Positions 1-7,415 of a stretch of DNA of 64,000 nt are shown piece by piece. The notes under the pieces are model-generated. The model was not told the origin of the DNA. It saw only the letters and a list, made by a program, of their open reading frames with translations, and searched no databases. The position numbers and the translations under genes are program-made. Position 1 is the first letter of the stretch. Every line of letters begins with the position of its first letter. The DNA comes from Elusimicrobia bacterium GWB2_63_22 (lineage in GTDB: Bacteria > Elusimicrobiota > Elusimicrobia > Elusimicrobiales > UBA9959): assembly GCA_001799735.1 (NCBI GenBank), contig MGUA01000001.1:94554-158553 (forward strand). Reading direction: 5' to 3'.

Positions 1-338
1 ATGGCCATCATGTCTTTGGACTGTTCGGCCACCCCGCCGAAATCCTGCTCCTTGATTATGCTGATGGCGCCCGCCGAATTCACGGAGGAGGTGGAGAGGC
101 CTTTGCGGTAGCCGGGGACCATGGAAGCCGTGGGAGGAGGCGCGCCGTACCTGGCGGCGTTGAGCGCCTGCTGGGCCAGGTCCGCGGCGCTTTCCGGGGG
201 CCTGGACTCTTCCTGCCCGGCCAGCTCGGAAGGCCTGCCTGTTACGCTGCCGATATAATTTACCAGTATGAGCAGGGAGAAGACTACAATAAGCCCTAAA
301 AAGATGTAGATCAGCGTTTTGAGGAATCTGGCTTCCAT
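1..338 (-). CDS. Truncated single-pass membrane protein (N-terminal 112 residues)
   Basis: The reading frame opens with an ATG at 336-338, preceded on the minus strand by AGGAATA, and stays open to the window edge, so the C-terminus is missing. A short basic start (MEARFLK) is followed by one hydrophobic segment, about residues 8-28, typical of a signal anchor. After it comes a polar, Ala/Pro/Ser-rich linker and the start of a possible domain (residues about 85-112). It is divergent from the gene at 480, with 141 bp between them. I recognise no family; the topology would suit a periplasmic envelope or secretion-accessory protein. Function unknown. Confidence 0.75.
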   Translation of the reverse strand, partial: MEARFLKTLIYIFLGLIVVFSLLILVNYIGSVTGRPSELAGQEESRPPESAADLAQQALNAARYGAPPPTASMVPGYRKGLSTSSVNSAGAISIIKEQDFGGVAEQSKDMMA

Positions 339-479
339 AAGTTATTCCTATTCTACAAAAAGGATTTAACTATTAGTTATTATTTCTGTAACAGGGTAAG
401 GGTAGAATAATATAGTCATGAACATAATCCTTTATACAAGGGTTCGCGCCTTTTTGGCGGCGGCAATGGAGACTGAGCT

Positions 480-2402
480 ATGAAATACTGGGCATACGTC
501 AATAACGAGATCCTTGGCCCCTTTGAGAAAGATAAACTGCTTGAGCTCCCCTCTTTTTCTCCGTCGCTGCTGGTCTGCCCCCAGACCCCGGTCGGAGAGA
601 AGACCGAAGACTGGAAAGAAACTTCCACCTACCCGGAACTCGCGGCCCTGATAGGCGCCGGAGCAGGCAAGGCCTCGGCGCCCGCGCCTGATCCCCAGCC
701 GGCCCCCGCGCCGGCGCAGGAAAGCGCCCCCCCTCGCGATGTGGTGGAGCCTGGACCCGCGATAACCACTTTCAAGCCCCTCAAAGCCGCCTCTATAGAA
801 CCCATGGCCCCCGCCGAACACAAGCTGGGCGGCGTGGAGATAGCGGTCAACCGCCTCGGCAAAGCCGGCGGGGAGGCCGCCCCCGCGGCCGCGCAGCCCG
901 CCCCCTCGGCCTTCGACCCTATAAGCCTCTCCACCATAGTCCGCCGCACGGAGAACATGTCCGGCCAGGACGCAGCCGCGGACGGCATAGCCAAAGAGCC
1001 TCCTAAAGCTTTCGGGGACCTCTCTCCCGACGCGGCCGGGTCCGCCGGCCTGGAGATCTCCGCCATAACCAGGGAGAACGCCGCGCCCGCCCCGGCCCCC
1101 TCTGAGGATTTCACACCCCAGCGCTTCGGCGAGCCCGCCCCCGCGGCCGCCGCGCCCGCGCCGCAGCCGGAACCAGCTAGCGCGCCGCAGCCCGAGGCGT
1201 ATCAATCCGGCGCCCAGGAACAGGCCGCCCAGCCCGCTGCGGCCTCGGCGCCCGTAACCGACACCGCCGGCCTGGCCACCCTGCTGCAGCGGCTGGACTA
1301 CATGGCCAAGTCCGCCGTGAACAGGCAGGACATCAACGCGGCGGTGGAACCGCTGCGCTCGAAGCTGGACCAGATGGGCGAGGTGATCTCCGCCATAAAG
1401 AATTCCCAGTTCCAGCGTGAAGTGATGGACAAGCTGAGCTACCTGGAAAACTCCGTCGCTGAAATGAAAGCGGCGGTCAAGAATATCCAGGCGGCCCCCG
1501 CCCCGGCGCAGCCGGCGCCGCAGCCGACGGTCTCCATGGAGAAAGCTTCGGACGTTTTTATGGGCGTGCAGTCCCCGCCCAAGGCCGCGCCCAAGCCCGA
1601 GCCGGTCAAGGAAGAGGCCAAGCCCGCCGAGATAGTGGACCAGGGCAGCAAGCCCTCCAGGCTGGTGCCCGCCCTGAAAAAGGCGGCCAAAGCCCTGGTG
1701 ACCGTGGTGCTGCTCATTGCCGTAGCGCTGGGCGCAGTGATCGGCCTGAAGAACTTCGGCATCTTCGACGCGACTAAATTCATCCCGTTCCAGCTGCCTT
1801 TCGTGGCGGCGGACGCCCAGCCGGGCGGCGAGCAGCCGGCCGACGGGCAGGCCGCGGCTGACGCCATAGCCGCCATGGCCGCGGCGGAGCAGCAGATCGC
1901 GCAGGCGGAAGCCGGCCAGGCCGCGCCGGCCCAGCCCCAGGAGCAGCCCCAGCCCGCGGCCGCCCCGGAACGCGCGCCCGAAGTGATCTATTTCACCCGC
2001 ACCTTCAAGCTGAAGGCCGACGGCCCCACCCTGGAGGACAAGATCTCCGAACATGCCGCCCGGTCCGGCGGCGACTATAACCGCGCCGACTGGCAGGTGA
2101 AGCAGGCCGTCCCCGGCGTCTTTGAAATAGCCGGGGTAGTGCCCGCCAAGGACGCCAACCTTACCTACACCTTCACCGTGAACCTGGAAGGCAAGACCCT
2201 GCAGCCCGGGGACGACTACGGCAAGACGGCCTACGCCGCCCTGGCCGCCGCCGCGCCCAAACCCAGGGCGCCCAGGCAGCGGGCTGGCAAGGCCGCGGCA
2301 AAGCCGCAGCCTAAAAAAGCCGCCCCAAAAAAGCTGGCCCCGCCCCCCGCCGAAGAGGAGTACGAATACGTCTACGAGGACGAGGACGGCACCGCGCAGT
2401 AA
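480..2402 (+). CDS. GYF_2-like domain protein with Pro/Ala-rich linker, one TM helix and a C-terminal domain
   Basis: 640 residues. Residues 1-58 look like a GYF_2 (DUF4339) domain: Trp/Tyr-rich strand MKYWAYV, the NEILGPF turn, then a later LLVCP and a W-containing end. Residues about 60-260 and 335-400 are low-complexity Pro/Ala. Residues about 261-337 are amphipathic and probably coiled coil. One TM helix lies at about 404-424, so the GYF-like part is cytoplasmic and the C-terminus is periplasmic if topology is N-in. A compact domain at about 500-590 (begins RTFKLKAD) is followed by a Lys/Pro tail and an acidic EEEYEYVYEDEDG end. GGAG precedes the ATG by about 9 nt. It is the only plus-strand gene and ends at a strong hairpin. 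GYF_2 domains often mediate binding to Pro-rich partners; no specific role can be assigned. Confidence 0.8.
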   Translation: MKYWAYVNNEILGPFEKDKLLELPSFSPSLLVCPQTPVGEKTEDWKETSTYPELAALIGAGAGKASAPAPDPQPAPAPAQESAPPRDVVEPGPAITTFKPLKAASIEPMAPAEHKLGGVEIAVNRLGKAGGEAAPAAAQPAPSAFDPISLSTIVRRTENMSGQDAAADGIAKEPPKAFGDLSPDAAGSAGLEISAITRENAAPAPAPSEDFTPQRFGEPAPAAAAPAPQPEPASAPQPEAYQSGAQEQAAQPAAASAPVTDTAGLATLLQRLDYMAKSAVNRQDINAAVEPLRSKLDQMGEVISAIKNSQFQREVMDKLSYLENSVAEMKAAVKNIQAAPAPAQPAPQPTVSMEKASDVFMGVQSPPKAAPKPEPVKEEAKPAEIVDQGSKPSRLVPALKKAAKALVTVVLLIAVALGAVIGLKNFGIFDATKFIPFQLPFVAADAQPGGEQPADGQAAADAIAAMAAAEQQIAQAEAGQAAPAQPQEQPQPAAAPERAPEVIYFTRTFKLKADGPTLEDKISEHAARSGGDYNRADWQVKQAVPGVFEIAGVVPAKDANLTYTFTVNLEGKTLQPGDDYGKTAYAALAAAAPKPRAPRQRAGKAAAKPQPKKAAPKKLAPPPAEEEYEYVYEDEDGTAQ

Positions 2403-2418
2403 ACCCTTATAAAAAGAA

Positions 2419-2475
2419 GCGCCGGCCAGGGCGGCCGGCGCAGGATAGGCCCGCAGGCAGCGGGCCTATTTTCTT
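2419..2475 (+). terminator. Tandem hairpins, intrinsic terminator after the GYF_2 gene
   Basis: Two adjacent perfect hairpins: GCGCCGGCC/GGCCGGCGC (2419-2441, 5-nt loop) and ATAGGCCCGC/GCGGGCCTAT (2445-2469, 5-nt loop). The second is followed by TTTCTT on the plus strand. Its right arm overlaps the stop codon of the convergent ddl gene, so it separates the two opposing transcripts. Confidence 0.85.
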
Positions 2476-3545
2476 GCCGTGGTAAGGCGCCGCCGGGCAG
2501 CCATGGAGCGTTCCGCTATGACAACCAGCCGCTTCAGCACCGCTTCCGGCTTCAGGCCGGTCCTGGCCCACAGCCGGGGATACAGGCTGTGCGAGGTAAA
2601 GCCTGGCAGGGTGTTGATCTCGCAGAAGAACACCCGGCGCTCGTCCTTAGGGTCCACCAGGAAGTCCACCCTGGCCAGCCCCGAACCGCCCAGCGCCAGG
2701 AAGATCCTGACCGCCAGCTCCCTCAGCCGCGCCGCGGTGGCGGGGGCCAGCGGGGCCGGCAGCCGCAGCTCCATGCCATTGTCGTCGAGATACTTGGCCT
2801 CGTAATCGTAGAACTCGTGCGCGCCCTTGGGGACCACTTCCCCGCAGACGCTGGCCCTGGCGCCCTCGTGGGACCCCAGCACGCCGCAGACTATTTCGCG
2901 CGCCCGGTCTATCCCCTTTTCCACGATGACCGCGGTATCGAACCTGAAGGCGTTAAGCACGGCGGCGCGCAGGTCGCCGGCCCTCTTTACTTTTGTGATG
3001 CCCACGGACGACCCCTGGGCCACCGGCTTTACGAAAAGCGGGAAGCCGAGGCGCGCGGCTTTTTTCAGCAGCGGGCCCAGGTCCTTCTTCTGGTGCGCCC
3101 GTATCACCACGTGCGGCAGCACCGGCGCGCCGTCGAGAGCCGCGAGCTCCTTGGAAATAACCTTATCCATGCCCACGGCGGAAGCGGTGACGCCGCAGCC
3201 GGTGTACGGGATGCCCACCAGCTCCAGCAGGCCCTGCAGCACCCCGTCCTCGCCGGTGGAGCCGTGGATGATGGGGAAAAGCGCGTCGGGGCGGAAGGTC
3301 CCGCCGCCTTTCTTCACGAAGCAGCCGCGGCCCAGGGCCGGCTCTATCTCCGGGCCTTTCAGCGGGCGGCCGGCCAGCAGGTCCTTGAGGGCCGGCAGGC
3401 GCCAGGCGCCGGCGCGCGGCACGTAGACCGGGACGGCCCTGAACCCGGCGGCCTCGAAGCGGTCGCAGACCGTCTTGGCCGACTCTATGGAAACCTCGTG
3501 CTCCGGGGATTTACCGCCAAAGATCACGCCTATGGTTTTTTTCAT
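2466..3545 (-). CDS. ddl: D-alanine--D-alanine ligase
   Basis: ATP-grasp ligase that joins two D-alanines for peptidoglycan precursors, in the cytoplasm. 359 residues, typical length. Visible signatures: the N-terminal GGKSPEHEVS loop (catalytic Glu of the HEVS motif), the omega-loop FYDYEAKYLDD with the Tyr usual for D-Ala-D-Ala enzymes, and the C-terminal metal-binding CEINTLPGFTSHSLYP. The glycine loop reads QGSSVGITKV, with Gln where Glu is common. The ATG at 3543-3545 overlaps the mnmA stop as ATGA, so translation is probably coupled. Transcription runs from mnmA into ddl and ends in the convergent terminator at 2419-2475. Confidence 0.97.
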   Translation of the reverse strand: MKKTIGVIFGGKSPEHEVSIESAKTVCDRFEAAGFRAVPVYVPRAGAWRLPALKDLLAGRPLKGPEIEPALGRGCFVKKGGGTFRPDALFPIIHGSTGEDGVLQGLLELVGIPYTGCGVTASAVGMDKVISKELAALDGAPVLPHVVIRAHQKKDLGPLLKKAARLGFPLFVKPVAQGSSVGITKVKRAGDLRAAVLNAFRFDTAVIVEKGIDRAREIVCGVLGSHEGARASVCGEVVPKGAHEFYDYEAKYLDDNGMELRLPAPLAPATAARLRELAVRIFLALGGSGLARVDFLVDPKDERRVFFCEINTLPGFTSHSLYPRLWARTGLKPEAVLKRLVVIAERSMAARRRLTTARK

Positions 3546-4609
3546 ATTATCTTTCCTTCTATTATTCCCCCGCCGATAACCCTGTCGCCCTCGTAGAACA
3601 CGGCCGACTGCCCGGCGGCCACCGCGAACTGCGCCTCATCCATGCGCACCTCGGCGCGACTCCCCGGCAGAGGCTTGACCAGGCAGGGGGCCGGCTTGTG
3701 CCGGTAGCGGATCTGCGCCGCGCTCCGGAACTCCCCGCGCGGCGCGTCCGTCAGCCAGTTCAGACCCTTCATGGAAAAAGCCGGAGCGCCGGCGGCGGCC
3801 AGCGGGCCCAGCACCACCTCGTTGGTCTCCGGCCGGAGCTCCGTCACGTAAAGCCGCGAGCCGCCGTACACCCCGGTGCCGCGGCGCTGGCCCACGGTAA
3901 AATTAAAGAAACCTGTATGCCGCCCCAGGCGTTTGCCGGCCATGTCCAGGATCCAGCCGGGCCGAGGCTTGACCCCGGCGTTCTTGCGCAGGTAGAGGTC
4001 GTAATTCCCCTCGGTCACAAAACAGATGTCGTTGGATTCCGGCGCGGAGGCCGTGGGCAGCGCGAACTCCGCCGCCAGCCGGCGCACTTCTTTCTTGGTC
4101 ATCGCGCCCAGCGGAAAAAGAACCCGGTCCAGCTGCTCGCGCCTGAGGCAGTAGAGAAAATAGCTCTGGTCCTTCAGCGGGTCGGCGCCGCGGTAAAGGC
4201 CGTACTCGCCGGCCTCTTTCTTTATCACGGCGTAATGGCCGGTGGCCAGGCACTCGGCCCCCAGGGAGCGGGCCAGCCCGTAGAGGTAGTCGAACTTCAG
4301 GTGGCGGTTGCACTCCACGCAGGGGTTGGGGGTGGCGCCGGACAGGTAGCCGCGCACAAAATCGTCTATCACCGTCTTCGAGAACAGGCCCTGGGCGCTC
4401 TTGAAATAATGCCGTATCCCTATGGCGTCCGCCGAGGCCCGGGCCGCGGCGGCGCTATCGGCCCCCCCGCAGCACTTCACGGCCCCTTTGCGTTCGGCGA
4501 ACAGGCGCAGCGTCACGCCGATGACCTCGTAGCCCTCCGCCTTCAGCAGGGCCGCGGTCACCGACGAGTCCACTCCGCCCGACATTGCCACGACGATTTT
4601 CTTCTTCAC
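3542..4609 (-). CDS. mnmA: tRNA-specific 2-thiouridylase MnmA
   Basis: Installs the 2-thio group on U34 of Lys, Glu and Gln tRNAs, using ATP and persulfide sulfur. 355 residues, normal length. The PP-loop SGGVDSS is at residues 10-16. The two catalytic cysteine regions are visible: NPCVECN and ESNDICFV. The tRNA-binding GHYA and the FNFTVGQRRG loop are also present. The start codon is GTG (4607-4609); only a weak G-rich ribosome site precedes it. It lies just downstream of the terminator at 4642-4676, so it must have its own promoter or depend on readthrough. It overlaps ddl by 4 nt. Confidence 0.97.
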   Translation of the reverse strand: MKKKIVVAMSGGVDSSVTAALLKAEGYEVIGVTLRLFAERKGAVKCCGGADSAAAARASADAIGIRHYFKSAQGLFSKTVIDDFVRGYLSGATPNPCVECNRHLKFDYLYGLARSLGAECLATGHYAVIKKEAGEYGLYRGADPLKDQSYFLYCLRREQLDRVLFPLGAMTKKEVRRLAAEFALPTASAPESNDICFVTEGNYDLYLRKNAGVKPRPGWILDMAGKRLGRHTGFFNFTVGQRRGTGVYGGSRLYVTELRPETNEVVLGPLAAAGAPAFSMKGLNWLTDAPRGEFRSAAQIRYRHKPAPCLVKPLPGSRAEVRMDEAQFAVAAGQSAVFYEGDRVIGGGIIEGKII

Positions 4610-4641
4610 CCCAATATTCTATCTATTTAGCGACGGCAAAT

Positions 4642-4676
4642 AAAAAAGAGGGACCGGGGTCCCTCTTTTTTCTTTG
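4642..4676 (-). terminator. Bidirectional intrinsic terminator after the motor operon
   Basis: GAGGGAC/GTCCCTC with loop CGGG, flanked by an A-run on the left and T-run on the right, so the full A/T-tailed stem is about 13 bp. It lies 15 nt beyond the lipoprotein stop codon and 33 nt before the mnmA start. It marks the end of the six-gene motor operon. Confidence 0.9.
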
Positions 4677-4690
4677 AGCGAGCGGCTGTA

Positions 4691-5449
4691 TTACTGGCCG
4701 AAATCGAACCCCTTGAACAGGTCCTCTTCAGCGTTGCCGGCGGCCGGGGCCGGGGCTGCGGTCTCGCCGGCGGCCGGCCTGGCGGGCTCGGGCGCCCTGG
4801 AGCCGGGCAGGTTCTGCATGCGGCCCTTGCCCTCGCCAATCGGCTGCACGATCACCTTGCGCACGCCCTCGGCGAAAGCCAGGAAGCCGCTGTCGAGGTT
4901 GTAGTACATCCTGAAAGACGATTCCTTCATCTGCGGCTCGTAAGCCTTGCCCAGGTTGAGCTTCTGCTGGTCCCAGCCCGGGTTATAGACCAGCTTGCCG
5001 CGCACGTCCACTTCTTCGTCCACCACGGGCAGCGAGAAATGTATCTTGAACATGCCCATCGTGTCGGTTATGCCGGGCGCGAAAGAGAGGTTTATGGAGG
5101 CGTTGGCGTTCTCCTCCATGCCGGCGAATTCATCCCCGGCGCCTTCGCCGCCGCCGGTCTTGGACTTGGCGGCGTCGGGCAGCACCTTTACGGTGACCCC
5201 CTCTATGGGGTTACCCTGGTAATCGGTTATGATGCCCTGGATATTGCCTTCAAGGAAGATCCCCATCTTGGTGGTGGAGAAAAAGAGGAATTCTTTTTTG
5301 CCCGTCACCTTTTTAGTCAGCGACAGGTCCCCCACCCGGGCGTCGGTGTAGTCCACCACTTTAAGGCGTTTAAGCCCGCCGAAACAGCCGGCCAGGGGGG
5401 CGGCCAGCAGCGCGATGACGAGGATCCTGAGATAGCGGTGTTTGATCAT
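4691..5449 (-). CDS. Lipoprotein with carboxypeptidase-regulatory-like beta domain, last gene of motor operon
   Basis: 252 residues. Signal peptide with lipobox LAGC, lipidated Cys22. Residues about 70-90 (IQGIITDYQGNPIEGVTVKV) fit the strand pattern of CarboxypepD_reg-like seven-stranded beta-sandwich domains. A disordered acidic/Gly stretch splits this domain from a second beta-rich part that contains the pattern GKLVYNPGWDQQ. The C-terminus is Pro/Ala-rich and acidic. The gene is 15 bp downstream of motB and precedes the operon terminator. Given the context it may anchor or guide the stator or rotor assembly at the envelope, as lipoproteins do in other MotAB machines. That role is inferred only. 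Confidence 0.85.
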   Translation of the reverse strand: MIKHRYLRILVIALLAAPLAGCFGGLKRLKVVDYTDARVGDLSLTKKVTGKKEFLFFSTTKMGIFLEGNIQGIITDYQGNPIEGVTVKVLPDAAKSKTGGGEGAGDEFAGMEENANASINLSFAPGITDTMGMFKIHFSLPVVDEEVDVRGKLVYNPGWDQQKLNLGKAYEPQMKESSFRMYYNLDSGFLAFAEGVRKVIVQPIGEGKGRMQNLPGSRAPEPARPAAGETAAPAPAAGNAEEDLFKGFDFGQ

Positions 5450-5464
5450 ATGTGCTGCCTGGGA

Positions 5465-6274
5465 CTATTGCCCGCCCTCGGCCTCCGGCTCGGCGGCCTG
5501 GGGGATCTCCCCTTCCTGCGCCGGCGTCTCCGGGACGGCCTGCGGTTCAACCGGGGCGGCTTCAGCGGGAGCTTCGGCGGCGGCCTCGCCGGCCTCCCCC
5601 GCCGGGGCGCCTTCCTTCTTGACCGGCGCCGGGGGCCCGGTAGCCGGCGTGTCCGGGTACGGGGTGTTCTTTATAAAGAAAACCACCCTGCGGTTCTTTT
5701 TCCTGTTCACTGCGCTGTCGTTGGGCACTATCGGGTGGTTTTCCCCGTAGCCCACGGCGGACAGCCGCTTGGCCTGGAATTTATCGGCCAGCAGGAACTT
5801 GACCACGCTGGTGGCGCGGGCGGAGGAGAGTTCCCAGTTGCTGGCGTACAGCCGGGTGGCTATCGGAATATCGTCCGTGTGCCCTTCCACCACGATGTCG
5901 TGCTTCTCGGAAAGTTTTAAAAGGACCGGGGCCAGCTTACCCATCTGCACGCGCATCTGGTCGGTCAGGTCGGCCTTGCCGCTCTCGAAGAAAGCCACCT
6001 GGCTCTGCTCCTCCATGGTGATGCGCATGCCCTCTTTGTCCATCTGCACCTGGCCGGACATCTTGCCCTCTTTGATCATCTCCTGCACGTCCTGCTGGGC
6101 CTTCTGCATGTCCTTGTTGAGGGCGGCCGAGAGGGCGTAGAGGATGACGAAGAAGCAGACCAGCTCGGTCATCAGGTCGGCGTAATTGACCATCCACGGG
6201 GGCGCGGGTTCGCCGACGGGCGCCACGCGCCTGTCGTCCTCCGGGATCATGCCTTTTACAGCTCTAATGGGCAT
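5465..6274 (-). CDS. motB: MotB-like stator protein with extended acidic tail
   Basis: Stator subunit that forms an ion channel with MotA and anchors it to peptidoglycan. 269 residues. One TM helix at about 26-48 carries WMVNYADLMTELVCFF, with Asp33 in the place of the proton-carrying aspartate. A plug/linker follows. The OmpA-type peptidoglycan-binding domain (about 100-205) has the hallmark VEGHTDDIPI and LSSARATSVVKFL. About 60 residues after this domain are Pro/Ala/Glu-rich, a tail that ordinary MotB lacks. The ribosome site AAGG overlaps the motA stop, 9 bp away. The Glu in MTELV, in place of the usual Leu, puts a second acid one turn below Asp33. Confidence 0.95.
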   Translation of the reverse strand: MPIRAVKGMIPEDDRRVAPVGEPAPPWMVNYADLMTELVCFFVILYALSAALNKDMQKAQQDVQEMIKEGKMSGQVQMDKEGMRITMEEQSQVAFFESGKADLTDQMRVQMGKLAPVLLKLSEKHDIVVEGHTDDIPIATRLYASNWELSSARATSVVKFLLADKFQAKRLSAVGYGENHPIVPNDSAVNRKKNRRVVFFIKNTPYPDTPATGPPAPVKKEGAPAGEAGEAAAEAPAEAAPVEPQAVPETPAQEGEIPQAAEPEAEGGQ

Positions 6275-6283
6275 AGGGTTGCC

Positions 6284-7069
6284 TTAAGCGGCGGATTCTT
6301 TCTTCACCGCCGCGCGGGCGGCGGGGTCGAGGTAGGCCTTCAGGTTGGCCTCCACTATGCTGGGCGTGGCGCCGCTCTGCAGCAGCAGCACGCCGCGGAT
6401 GATAATTTCTTTTACGAACAGCTCCTCGTCGGAGCGGTTCTTGAGCTTGCCGCCCATGGGCATGAACAGCCAGTAGCCCGACGCCAGGCCGTAGAAGGCG
6501 GCCGCCAGGGCCAGCGCCATGCGGCGGGGCACCTGGGCCACGTCGTCGATGGAGGAAAGCATCAGGATCATGCCCAGCACCGTGCCGATGATGCCGAAGG
6601 CGGGGGCGTAGGTGCCCAGCGCGTTGAAGATCTCGCGGCCGTTCTTGTGGCGCTCGCGGATAAAGTCGATCTCGGTCTCGAGCATGTTGCGGATGAACTC
6701 GTGGTCGGCGCCGTCGATGACCAGCTGCACGCCGCGCTTGAGGAAGTCGTTGTCGATCGTTTTAACGTCGGGCTCCAGGGCCAGGAAGCCCTCTTTCTTG
6801 GCCTTCTGCGACAGCGACACGAAGGTGGTGACAAGCTTGGAGGTGTCCTCGCCCTTGGTGGTGAGCACCTTCTTGAGGATCTTGCCGGAGCCGATCACGG
6901 AGGAGAGCGGGAAGTTGACGAGCAGCGCGCAGAAGGTGCCGCCCATGACGATCAGGAAGGCCTCGATGTTCATGAAGGGCTTGAAGCCCGCGATGCCTTC
7001 CTGCAGGTAGACGGACCCCAGCACGAAGCCCATGAAGACCACAATACCGCTTAATGTGCCTATATCCAT
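6284..7069 (-). CDS. motA: MotA-like stator protein
   Basis: Four-helix stator subunit coupling ion flow to torque. 261 residues, normal length. TM1 is at about 5-22 and TM2 at about 33-52, then a large cytoplasmic loop with charged residues, then TM3 carrying the conserved Pro motif PAFGIIGTVLGM and TM4 with LFMPMGGKLKNRS. The equivalents of the functional prolines (Pro173 and Pro222 of E. coli MotA) are present. AGGAG overlaps the flbD stop codon and supports the ATG at 7067-7069. It belongs to the same operon as the FliF-FliG fusion. Confidence 0.96.
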   Translation of the reverse strand: MDIGTLSGIVVFMGFVLGSVYLQEGIAGFKPFMNIEAFLIVMGGTFCALLVNFPLSSVIGSGKILKKVLTTKGEDTSKLVTTFVSLSQKAKKEGFLALEPDVKTIDNDFLKRGVQLVIDGADHEFIRNMLETEIDFIRERHKNGREIFNALGTYAPAFGIIGTVLGMILMLSSIDDVAQVPRRMALALAAAFYGLASGYWLFMPMGGKLKNRSDEELFVKEIIIRGVLLLQSGATPSIVEANLKAYLDPAARAAVKKESAA

Positions 7070-7084
7070 GAGAGCAGCGTCTCC

Positions 7085-7309
7085 TTACTTTTTTTCGAAA
7101 CCCTCCAGCGGGTTTACGCAGTTCCTTTCGGAATAAACTTTCTTCTTGTACTCTACGACCAGGGCGATGACGTCCTCCACCGGGTTCTTCACCAGGTAGC
7201 GGTTGCCGGTGGCCAGGTTGATCACGGTGTCGGGCCCCGCCTCTACGCTCTCTATAAGTTCGGCGTTGACCACCACCATGGTCCCGTTGAGTTTCTCGAG
7301 CTTTATCAT
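7085..7309 (-). CDS. flbD: FlbD/SwrD family protein
   Basis: 74 residues, the usual size of the FlbD (SwrD) family. The family pattern is clear: MIKLEKLNGT, an NAELIE segment, and a PDTVINLATGNRYLVKN strand pair. In Bacillus subtilis SwrD is needed for full stator-driven torque during swarming, and the gene normally sits just upstream of motA or inside flagellar operons. Here it precedes motA by 15 bp. Its presence supports reading the operon as a motor, not as an isolated MotAB-like transporter. Confidence 0.9.
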   Translation of the reverse strand: MIKLEKLNGTMVVVNAELIESVEAGPDTVINLATGNRYLVKNPVEDVIALVVEYKKKVYSERNCVNPLEGFEKK

Positions 7310-7315
7310 CTTGAT

Positions 7316-7331
7316 AATTATACTTATAATT
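7316..7331 (-). promoter_or_regulatory. AT-rich inverted repeat just upstream of flbD
   Basis: AATTATA-CT-TATAATT, a perfect 7-bp inverted repeat 6 nt upstream of the flbD start. On the minus strand it contains TATAAG/TATAAT, so it could be an internal promoter -10 region or an operator. I see no -35 box at a suitable distance, so the call is weak. The rest of the 106-bp gap before flbD holds a GC-rich imperfect hairpin. Confidence 0.3.
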
Positions 7332-7415
7332 GCCGCCCCGCGAAATTAATGAGGCGGGGGCAAGGACGCTGTCCGCACCCCCGGCACCCCGCCGCAGCCT
7401 GCCTCTGGCAGGGCG

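Noticed and set aside
4691-7309. MotAB as an ExbBD/TolQR or Zorya defence system
   Set aside because: MotA and MotB have the full MotAB motifs and a FlbD/SwrD partner. Zorya C/D genes are absent and FliG/FliF-like sequence is in the same operon.
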